From Fidelibacterota bacterium (GTDB lineage: Bacteria; Fidelibacterota; BS150m-G59): a DNA stretch of 7,522 bases. The notes under the pieces are model-generated. The model worked only from the letters and a program-made list of their open reading frames with translations, had not been told where the DNA came from and did not search any database. Below, in pieces: positions 1 to 4,840 of the stretch. The stretch's first letter is position 1. Each line of letters starts with the position of its first letter. A program made the position numbers and the translations under genes. Location: the NCBI GenBank assembly GCA_016784265.1, contig JADHUZ010000058.1, forward strand, positions 1 through 7,522, in the 5' to 3' direction.

Positions 1-116
1 CCTTCTGGCAGTCCAACCATGAAAAATTTGGGAACTGATCCCTCGAGATTGACTTCAACCTTGATGATGTACGAATCAATACCAAGTATTGCACTGGAAA
101 GAACGTTGGCAATCAA
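1..116 (-). CDS. comM: ComM/YifB-type Mg-chelatase-like AAA+ protein, N-terminal fragment (cut by window edge)
   Basis: Only the first 39 codons are present; the gene runs off the left edge. Read on the minus strand from a TTG at 116-114, the peptide has the typical opening of the YifB/ComM family: a short A-N-V-L-S-S-A-I-L-G-I-D stretch, then V-E-V-N-L, then P-K-F-F-M-V-G-L-P-E-G (usual family form P-x-F-x-I-V-G-L-P-D). In studied bacteria ComM is a hexameric helicase that promotes branch migration during natural transformation; many non-transformable bacteria also carry it, with unclear role. The frame has a stop at 146-144 and no ATG or GTG after it, so TTG at 116 is the best start. An AAAGAAAGAG stretch (135-126) sits 9 nt upstream. 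The preceding gene stops 1 nt before, suggesting coupling. The Walker and chelatase domains lie outside the window. Confidence 0.85.
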   Translation of the reverse strand, partial: MIANVLSSAILGIDSYIIKVEVNLEGSVPKFFMVGLPE

Positions 117-117
117 A

Positions 118-516
118 CTAACGAACTCTTTCTTTGGCTTGGTTCAATATTTCATGCGCTGTAACACGCTTTTGCGCCCACCAAATTGCATCTTCAATTG
201 GCTTTTGCGCATTTGACATATCTTGATAAAAAATAGTAATCCACTCAAAAAATACTTTTTTAATTTCACCATCGGAATACTGATTTACAATTTCAAAAAG
301 ATCCTCTATGGCGGCAATTTCGTTTTCCAACTTTTCATGCGAACACATACCGGAACCTTTAATAGTTTTGCATATTTCCAACTGGCCTGCAAGATAACTG
401 ACCAAAAATATGCTTTTTTCTTGATTTCTCAATGTGTTCCACATCAGACTTTTGTTCACAGTTTGATTTTGCGAAAAAACCAATAGAACAGCAAGAATGA
501 AAGTTATTTTTTTCAT
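118..516 (-). CDS. small secreted protein of unknown function
   Basis: I do not recognise this 132-aa protein. It begins with a typical Sec signal peptide: M-K-K, then a hydrophobic core to about residue 15, with cleavage probably near residues 16-20; no lipobox cysteine is evident. The mature part is about 112 residues, probably alpha-helical, rich in acidic and aromatic residues, with two cysteines ten residues apart (C49 and C58, in the stretch I-C-K-T-I-K-G-S-G-M-C) that could form a disulfide in the periplasm. The start is well supported: ATG at 516-514 with AGGAG at 530-526, 9 nt upstream, overlapping the ispG stop codon. It lies between ispG and comM in the same orientation with a 1-nt gap to comM, so it is probably co-transcribed, although neither neighbour suggests a secreted partner. 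The reading frame is convincing; the function is open. Confidence 0.75.
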   Translation of the reverse strand: MKKITFILAVLLVFSQNQTVNKSLMWNTLRNQEKSIFLVSYLAGQLEICKTIKGSGMCSHEKLENEIAAIEDLFEIVNQYSDGEIKKVFFEWITIFYQDMSNAQKPIEDAIWWAQKRVTAHEILNQAKERVR

Positions 517-525
517 GATTTTTAT

Positions 526-530
526 CTCCT
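526..530 (-). promoter_or_regulatory. ribosome binding site of the small secreted protein, overlapping the ispG stop
   Basis: AGGAG on the minus strand, 9 nt before the ATG at 516. Two of its bases belong to the ispG TAG stop (531-529), an arrangement that favours re-initiation by ribosomes finishing ispG. It fixes the start of the 132-aa protein. Confidence 0.7.
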
Positions 531-1596
531 AAACCGGATAGTTTTCGATTTCATTCATGAGTTTTTCGAGAATTTGATTTTCGGGGATTTTGCCAATCGC
601 CTTTCCGTCGCGATACAAAACGGCTTGTTTTTTTCCACACGCAATACCCAGATGAGCATCTTTCGCTTCGCCTGGACCATTTACGACACATCCCATCACT
701 GCAACTTTTATCGGCTTTTGGATCGCGGCAATTTTTTCCTCCAATTTCCGGACAAGATCAATTAAATCCACTTCCAATCGCCCGCAAGTGGGACATGAAA
801 TAAGCGTAACACTTTTAGAAGGATAGCCCAACGATTTCAATATTTCCTGACCGACTTCAACTTCACGAACAGGATCATCTGTCAGCGAAACTCGAATCGT
901 GTCACCAATTCCTTCCGCGAGCAAAGTACCGATGCCGACAGAAGATTTCACCGTTCCACTGCGAAACGGTCCGGCTTCTGTTACGCCAAGATGTAACGGA
1001 ATATCATATTTTTCAGCAAACATCCGATTCGCCAGAATCATCATAGCAACATCAGATGATTTTAGCGAGACGATAAGATTTTGGAAACCGTTTTCTTCGC
1101 AAATTCGGATATGCCGTTGCGCACTTTCCAGCATCCCTTCCGCTGTTGGATATCCATATTTTTCGATAATGTCTTTTTCGAGCGAACCAGCATTTACGCC
1201 AATCCGAATCGGAACATTGGCGGATTTACACGAATCCAAAACTGCTCTAACACGATCAGATTTTCCGATATTTCCAGGATTGATCCGAATCTTTTGTACT
1301 CCAGCATCAACCGATTTCAACGCCAAACGGTAATCAAAATGGATATCTGCGACAATTGGAACATAGCTGTTTTTAATCAGATTCGTTAAATTTTTTGCCG
1401 CCGTTTGCGAGGGAACGGTTACTCTAATTATGTCACATCCCGATTCTTCCAATTGATGAATTTGGCGAATTGTATCGTCGTAATTTTCCGTTTTTGTCGT
1501 CGTCATGGATTGGACTGTGATCCGAGATTGATCACCAATCGGAACATCTCCGACAAAAACTTGCCTTGTTTGTGTGCGAATCATTGGCATTATCAT
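529..1596 (-). CDS. ispG: 4-hydroxy-3-methylbut-2-enyl diphosphate synthase (IspG/GcpE)
   Basis: Cytosolic [4Fe-4S] enzyme of the non-mevalonate (MEP) isoprenoid pathway; it converts methylerythritol cyclodiphosphate to HMBPP using two electrons from flavodoxin or ferredoxin. The 355-aa length matches the short, two-domain bacterial form (E. coli is 372). The N-terminal TIM barrel shows V-Q-S-M-T-T-T near residue 30, V-A-D-I-H-F near 82, and R-I-N-P-G-N-I-G near 104-111. The C-terminal domain has the cluster ligands C268 and C271 (S-C-P-T-C-G-R), C303 (G-C-V-V-N-G-P-G-E) and E310, all intact. Start choice is uncertain: ATG codons at 1596, 1590 and 1584 are all in frame and none has a strong ribosome site. 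It is first in a minus-strand cluster with the small secreted protein and comM. No truncation is seen. Confidence 0.97.
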   Translation of the reverse strand: MIMPMIRTQTRQVFVGDVPIGDQSRITVQSMTTTKTENYDDTIRQIHQLEESGCDIIRVTVPSQTAAKNLTNLIKNSYVPIVADIHFDYRLALKSVDAGVQKIRINPGNIGKSDRVRAVLDSCKSANVPIRIGVNAGSLEKDIIEKYGYPTAEGMLESAQRHIRICEENGFQNLIVSLKSSDVAMMILANRMFAEKYDIPLHLGVTEAGPFRSGTVKSSVGIGTLLAEGIGDTIRVSLTDDPVREVEVGQEILKSLGYPSKSVTLISCPTCGRLEVDLIDLVRKLEEKIAAIQKPIKVAVMGCVVNGPGEAKDAHLGIACGKKQAVLYRDGKAIGKIPENQILEKLMNEIENYPV

Positions 1597-1678
1597 CTGT
1601 CTAATTTACCATTTTTCATCTTCACGAAAAAGAAGTGAATTTTAAATTAACACAAATCCGTAACTCACCCATAAGTTA

Positions 1679-1709
1679 TTGTTTGCAAGTTAATTTAGTG
1701 TTAAATTTG
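1679..1709 (+). promoter_or_regulatory. candidate promoter of Bacteroidetes type (TTG - N20 - TAnnTTTG)
   Basis: TAAATTTG at 1702-1709 matches the -7 consensus TAnnTTTG known from Bacteroidetes, with a TTG at 1679-1681 20 nt upstream, near the expected -33 spacing. Read as a sigma-70 promoter instead, TTGTTT (1679-1684), a 17-nt spacer and TAAATT (1702-1707) give a weak match. Either reading predicts a transcript starting near 1714-1716, giving a leader of roughly 27 nt before the ATG at 1742. In DNA this AT-rich a chance match is possible. Confidence 0.35.
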
Positions 1710-1728
1710 ACGGTTGGTTAATATAAAA

Positions 1729-1735
1729 AAGGAGG
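1729..1735 (+). promoter_or_regulatory. strong ribosome binding site in front of the leader ORF
   Basis: AAGGAGG, with GGAGG at 1731-1735, is close to the full anti-Shine-Dalgarno complement and lies 6 nt before the ATG at 1742. It is the strongest such site in the window, yet it serves a 31-codon frame and not the long glycosyltransferase frame. It therefore argues against a TTG start at 1714, which would bury it inside the gene. Confidence 0.7.
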
Positions 1736-1741
1736 ACGAGA

Positions 1742-1837
1742 ATGAGCCCCAAACCGCTGGTTGTTTTTTATTTTTTTCAGAAAAGTATTTTTCTGCTCGA
1801 CAAAAGCCCAGCCTCCCAGAGGATGCAGAAATGCTAA
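1742..1837 (+). CDS. 31-codon leader ORF upstream of and overlapping the sugar transferase
   Basis: Begins at an ATG with an optimal ribosome site and ends in TAA at 1835-1837, seven bases into the next gene's frame (ATG at 1831). The peptide starts M-S-P-K-P-L-V-V-F-Y-F-F, has a short hydrophobic aromatic stretch near residues 6-19 and ends in cysteine; I recognise no family. The overlap geometry is that of translational coupling: ribosomes ending here can restart at 1831. Within it, bases 1771-1777 form T_TTT_TTT in the phase needed for -1 slippage; a slip there enters the long glycosyltransferase frame and would give a fused protein with about 29 extra N-terminal residues. It may thus be a true leader peptide, the real N-terminus joined by frameshift, or the product of a homopolymer length error. 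The ORF and ribosome site are seen directly; the role is inference. Confidence 0.45.
   Translation: MSPKPLVVFYFFQKSIFLLDKSPASQRMQKC
1818..1823 (+). promoter_or_regulatory. ribosome binding site supporting the 1831 start of the sugar transferase
   Basis: AGAGGA lies 7 nt before ATG 1831 and inside the leader ORF. Together with the family-typical N-terminus that follows, it is the reason for choosing 1831 over the longer frame beginning at 1714. Confidence 0.55.
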
Positions 1838-3267
1838 AAGAACAAGCCCAACTCTTTCATTTCTTGAATCGTTTTTTCGATTATTTATTGCTGTTTTTTT
1901 CAATTGGAATAGCTGTACAGTGTGAACGACTATATCACGAAAAAGCCGTTTATTTTCTTGATTTTACTTCATTTAGCCCATTTTTGATTCCTATCATTTT
2001 GATTGTATGGCAAATCTCATTTTACTATCTTGAGAAAGGAATGCTTTACCGAAGAATAACTTATTTTATTCTATTTCAGAATGTGCTTGTTGCAAGCGTC
2101 TTTGGCACTTTTTTCTTAATCACAACCTCATTTTTATTGAAGCAAACACTATTTCATCGAACAACGGTTATTTTCTTTTTCGGCATCAGTTTTTTCCTGT
2201 TATTGAGTAAACGATGGTTTGCGAAGTATTATCTCGGTCAAATACGGCGACGCGGTAAAAACTTCCGAAATATTTTAATTGTCGGTAGCAAAAAAAGAGC
2301 GAAAATCCTCGCCGAGCAACTTACTCGACATGCAGAATACGGCTACACTATCGCATGCATTCTTGACCCTTCTGGAGAAAGAGATGGCGAAAAAATCGGT
2401 AAGCACGTTGTGGAAGGTCAATTTGAAAATTTCGAAAAAATTGTTAAAGATAAGGCAATTGATGAAGTATTTTTTGCGATGCCGACATCTTTGATTCATG
2501 GATTTTACAAAAAGGTTGAATTTTTAACATCGATAGGAATCAATTTTCATATCCTTATGAATCTCGATGCTTTCACGAATGGGATACTTCGATTTGACAT
2601 AAAACCATTTGTAGATGAAATCTACGGTTTGCCTGTCGTTTCTTTTCATTCGTCCAATAAAAAACTCTCTCGACTTTACGCTAAATCTATTTTTGAATTT
2701 CTCGCGTCTGTGGGAATTTTTCTGATCTTCAGTCCCATTTTTATTGTTGTCCCAATCTTAATCAAATTCACTTCGCCAGGACCTGTTTTTTTCAAACAAG
2801 AGAGAATTGGATATAACGGTCGAAAATTCAAACTTTTTAAATTCCGAACCATGTATCAAGATGCAGAAAAAAGGCTCGCAAAAATCGAACATTTGAATGA
2901 GCAATCTGGACCTGCATTTAAGATAACAAACGACCCGAGAATCACCAAAATAGGAAAATATCTACGGAAATTTTCCATAGATGAATTGCCGCAATTATTC
3001 AATATTTTTTTAGGCCATATGTGTTTGGTGGGACCTCGTCCACCGTTGCCAAATGAAGTCAATCAATATAAACCAGAATGGCGCAGACGATTGAGTATGA
3101 AACCCGGCATAACTGGACTTTGGCAAGTTAGCGGCAGAAATGATATAGAGGATTTTGAAGAATGGGTCAAACTCGACCTCGAATACATTGACAATTGGAA
3201 CTTTGCGCTGGATATCAAAATCATTATGAAAACGATTCCTGCCATGATTTTCGGAACAGGTCGATAA
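1831..3267 (+). CDS. polyprenyl-phosphate sugar-1-phosphate transferase (WcaJ/WbaP-like initiating glycosyltransferase)
   Basis: Membrane enzyme of the bacterial sugar transferase family that loads the first hexose-1-phosphate onto undecaprenyl phosphate, starting exopolysaccharide, capsule or O-antigen synthesis; the sugar cannot be read from sequence. From ATG 1831 it is 478 aa, normal for the long form. Four N-terminal membrane segments (about 12-32, 49-67, 78-102, 110-128), a Rossmann-like CoA-binding-type domain (I-L-I-V-G-S near 148-153), a further membrane segment (about 290-313), then the catalytic domain: G-P-V-F-F-K-Q-E-R-I-G (317-327), K-F-R-T-M, the D384-E385 pair in S-I-D-E-L-P-Q-L, L-V-G-P-R-P, and K-P-G-I-T-G-L-W-Q-V-S-G-R (424-436). 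The frame is open back to a TTG at 1714, but ATG 1831 has AGAGGA 7 nt upstream and yields the usual family opening M-L-K-E-x-x-x-L-F. tatA follows after 75 nt. Confidence 0.93.
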   Translation: MLKEQAQLFHFLNRFFDYLLLFFSIGIAVQCERLYHEKAVYFLDFTSFSPFLIPIILIVWQISFYYLEKGMLYRRITYFILFQNVLVASVFGTFFLITTSFLLKQTLFHRTTVIFFFGISFFLLLSKRWFAKYYLGQIRRRGKNFRNILIVGSKKRAKILAEQLTRHAEYGYTIACILDPSGERDGEKIGKHVVEGQFENFEKIVKDKAIDEVFFAMPTSLIHGFYKKVEFLTSIGINFHILMNLDAFTNGILRFDIKPFVDEIYGLPVVSFHSSNKKLSRLYAKSIFEFLASVGIFLIFSPIFIVVPILIKFTSPGPVFFKQERIGYNGRKFKLFKFRTMYQDAEKRLAKIEHLNEQSGPAFKITNDPRITKIGKYLRKFSIDELPQLFNIFLGHMCLVGPRPPLPNEVNQYKPEWRRRLSMKPGITGLWQVSGRNDIEDFEEWVKLDLEYIDNWNFALDIKIIMKTIPAMIFGTGR

Positions 3268-3330
3268 GTATTTTTTTTGATTCACGAAATACATTAAATT
3301 ACGACTCACAATAAAATCTTTAAACAGAGA

Positions 3331-3337
3331 AAAGGAG
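3331..3337 (+). promoter_or_regulatory. ribosome binding site of tatA
   Basis: AAAGGAG, 5 nt before ATG 3343; a strong site that supports the small tatA gene. The 75-nt gap upstream has no convincing separate promoter or terminator. Confidence 0.7.
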
Positions 3338-3342
3338 TAATT

Positions 3343-3513
3343 ATGGGAATTGGTTGGCAAGAAATAATTTTAATACTGGTTGTCGTTCTATTGCTTTTTG
3401 GTGCAAAAAGAATTCCAGAAGTAATGCGGTCCGTTGGAAAAGGCATCAACGAATTTAAAAAAGGAATGCACGAAATAACATCATCTTCGGATAACAAAGA
3501 CGACAAAGAATAA
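3343..3513 (+). CDS. tatA: Sec-independent translocase subunit TatA
   Basis: A 56-aa protein. TatA oligomers form the passage through which the Tat system moves folded, twin-arginine-tagged proteins across the inner membrane. The layout is textbook for the TatA/E family: a very short N-terminus (M-G-I-G-W-Q-E), one membrane helix (about 7-19), the F-G hinge at residues 19-20, an amphipathic helix ([15 protein letters not shown]) followed by F-K-K-G, and an acidic/polar tail rich in Ser, Asp and Lys. It is at the short end for the family because the tail is brief. TatB proteins are usually longer with a different N-terminus, so TatA is the better name. The ATG at 3343 has a strong ribosome site. 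tatC follows after 26 nt; no tatB is present here, as in minimal TatAC systems where one TatA-type protein does both jobs. Confidence 0.95.
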   Translation: MGIGWQEIILILVVVLLLFGAKRIPEVMRSVGKGINEFKKGMHEITSSSDNKDDKE

Positions 3514-3539
3514 AAGGCACGGGTTAGTTTCTACATACT

Positions 3540-4259
3540 TTGGCTTCAAAAAATTTAAGTTTCATAGAACATCTCGAGGAATTGCGTTGGGGCATAATTT
3601 ATGCTCTCTTGTCAATTTTTGTCTTATCAATAGTTAGTTATTTTTTTTCGGGAGACATTATTGATTTTTTGACAAAACCAGTTGACAGATTGATATTCAT
3701 TAAACCCTTAGAAGCGTTTATGACAAGAATTAAAATCTCAATTGCAACGGGAGGTGCTGTAGCAATGCCATTTGTGTTGTTTTTGTTGTGGCATTTTGTG
3801 AGTCCCGCGTTACACACGAAAGAAAAAAAGCCGCTCATATTAGGCGTATTCTTTTCAACATTGTTTTTCTTGGGTGGGATTTCATTTGCCCATTTTGTTG
3901 TGGTTCCAATTGGAATGAAATTTTTACTAAGTTTTGCCACAGAAAATCTCGAACCGATGATTTCCATCGGAAGTTATTTGAGTTTTGTGATTAGAATGTT
4001 CTTTGCGTTTGGTTTCGTTTTTCAACTGCCTATTTTCAGTTATTTTTTAACAAAAATGGGAATCATAAAACCAGATACATTGAAGAAAAACCGCCGAATT
4101 GGTATCATTGTTTTAATAATAATATCTGCTCTGCTGACACCACCGGATATTTTTTCTCAATTCTTAATGGCAGTTCCTATGTTGCTACTGTACGAATTTA
4201 GTATTTTTGTTTCTATGATTGCGGCAAAACCGAATAAAAAGAAAAAATCCGATAATTAA
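3540..4259 (+). CDS. tatC: Sec-independent translocase subunit TatC
   Basis: Multi-spanning inner-membrane receptor that recognises twin-arginine signal peptides and recruits TatA. At 239 aa with six predicted membrane segments it is a normal length. Diagnostic features: the N-terminal cytoplasmic S-F-I-E-H-L-E-E-L-R-W motif (residues 7-17), the F-V-S-P-A-L-x-x-x-E-K-K loop with F86 and E95 matching the signal-peptide-binding positions of E. coli TatC, and the late A-L-L-T-P-P-D-I-F-S-Q stretch (197-207) leading into the last helices. The lysine-rich tail is cytoplasmic. The start is a TTG at 3540; a stop lies just upstream in frame (3525-3527), no ATG or GTG precedes the conserved motif, and no good ribosome site is visible, so expression may rely on coupling to tatA 26 nt upstream. 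The stop codon overlaps that of the convergent mobA gene. Confidence 0.96.
   Translation: MASKNLSFIEHLEELRWGIIYALLSIFVLSIVSYFFSGDIIDFLTKPVDRLIFIKPLEAFMTRIKISIATGGAVAMPFVLFLLWHFVSPALHTKEKKPLILGVFFSTLFFLGGISFAHFVVVPIGMKFLLSFATENLEPMISIGSYLSFVIRMFFAFGFVFQLPIFSYFLTKMGIIKPDTLKKNRRIGIIVLIIISALLTPPDIFSQFLMAVPMLLLYEFSIFVSMIAAKPNKKKKSDN
4256..4259. other. overlapping convergent stop codons of tatC and mobA
   Basis: The palindrome TTAA supplies TAA to tatC (4257-4259) and TAA to mobA (4258-4256). There is no space for an intergenic bidirectional terminator, so transcripts from the two sides are likely to run into each other's coding sequence. Confidence 0.9.
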
Positions 4260-4840
4260 TTTTTGGCGATCCGTTTTTTTGCTTCAATAAAATCTTCGCA
4301 CCGATTGACATTTAAAAATTGCGATTGATATTTCTCAGGCATTTCTACAATTTTTGACTTCAGCACAGGGAAGTTTTTATACAACGAATAATTTCCCGCC
4401 TTCAGCGAATCCAGAAAAATTGGCAATGCACTTGAATTATAAAATGCGCAAGTTCCATGAATTTTCCCGTCTGTCGTGGGCAAAATTGCATGGTTTTTTT
4501 CGGTAACATTTTGATACAAAAAATGAATCATTTCGGTTTGAATTAATGGCAAATCGCAGGCAATAATAAATGACCATTTTTCCTCGCTATGTTGCAAAGC
4601 AGTTACAATCCCGTTCAGCGGACATTGGATTTTAAATTTGTCATGCAAAAACGGTAAATCGCCGAATTTATTTTCTTTGCCGACAATCAAAACTTGTTCA
4701 AAAACTGGGTTGAATCGGTCGAACAAAATTTCCGTCATTGATTTTTTGCCGATTTTTGCCAAACTTTTATCCGATTTGAACCGCCGACCTTCCCCACCTG
4801 CGAGAATGTAAGCATTTGTTGAAATTTGCGAATCACTCAT
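4256..4840 (-). CDS. mobA: molybdenum cofactor guanylyltransferase MobA (MobA-like NTP transferase)
   Basis: Predicted cytosolic enzyme that attaches GMP to molybdopterin to make the MGD cofactor of DMSO-reductase-family enzymes. At 194 aa it has the family length and motifs: nucleotide-binding L-A-G-G-E-G-R-R-F-K-S-D-K-S-L (13-27; consensus L-A-G-G-x-S-x-R-M/F-G-x-D-K), C-P-L-N-G-I in place of the usual G-P-L-x-G-I (73-78), metal-binding C-D-L-P (95-98) and the terminal N-V-N-R-C-E-D-F (177-184; usually N-x-N-T-P-E-D-L). The departures (K22 for Gly, C73 for Gly, R-C for T-P) leave room for a related nucleotidyltransferase such as a MocA-type cytidylyltransferase, but MobA fits best. The ATG at 4840 overlaps the regulator's end by 8 nt (ATGAGTGA), with no clear ribosome site of its own, so it is probably coupled. 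It converges on tatC. Confidence 0.75.
   Translation of the reverse strand: MSDSQISTNAYILAGGEGRRFKSDKSLAKIGKKSMTEILFDRFNPVFEQVLIVGKENKFGDLPFLHDKFKIQCPLNGIVTALQHSEEKWSFIIACDLPLIQTEMIHFLYQNVTEKNHAILPTTDGKIHGTCAFYNSSALPIFLDSLKAGNYSLYKNFPVLKSKIVEMPEKYQSQFLNVNRCEDFIEAKKRIAKN

Larger units (their letters stand above)
1597..1741. promoter_or_regulatory. divergent intergenic region between ispG and the leader ORF/glycosyltransferase
   Basis: Very AT-rich spacer that must carry the promoters for both the ispG cluster (minus) and the sugar-transferase/tat cluster (plus). Visible inside it: a Bacteroidetes-like plus-strand promoter element (1679-1709), a 7-bp inverted repeat (TTAACAC at 1647-1653 and GTGTTAA at 1698-1704), a short weak hairpin (TTCAC 1621-1625, GTGAA 1635-1639) and a strong ribosome site (1729-1735). 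I found no convincing minus-strand promoter for ispG. Confidence 0.6.

Noticed and set aside
223..486. Plus-strand 87-codon frame opposite the small secreted protein
   Set aside because: The minus-strand frame has a strong ribosome site, a signal peptide and tight spacing with neighbours; the plus frame has none of these.
899..1389. Plus-strand open frames of 144 and 102 codons opposite ispG
   Set aside because: They are antisense shadows of a well-conserved gene and show no recognisable protein features or ribosome sites.
1621..1639. Small hairpin TTCAC/GTGAA upstream of ispG
   Set aside because: A five-pair stem with a nine-base loop is weak and expected by chance in AT-rich DNA; no poly-T tail supports a terminator role.
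1714..1830. Extending the sugar transferase N-terminus to the TTG at 1714
   Set aside because: No ribosome site precedes this TTG, it would bury the strongest ribosome site of the window inside the gene, it lies at or before the predicted transcript start, and family-typical sequence begins at the ATG at 1831.
3268..3292. Possible terminator after the sugar transferase (GTATTT ... AAATAC with a T-run)
   Set aside because: The stem is only six mostly A-T pairs with a 13-nt loop, and the T-run lies within the loop rather than after the stem.
3010..3360. Minus-strand 116-codon frame across the 3' end of the sugar transferase and the start of tatA
   Set aside because: It lies opposite two recognised genes, including the conserved catalytic end of the transferase, and has no family resemblance.
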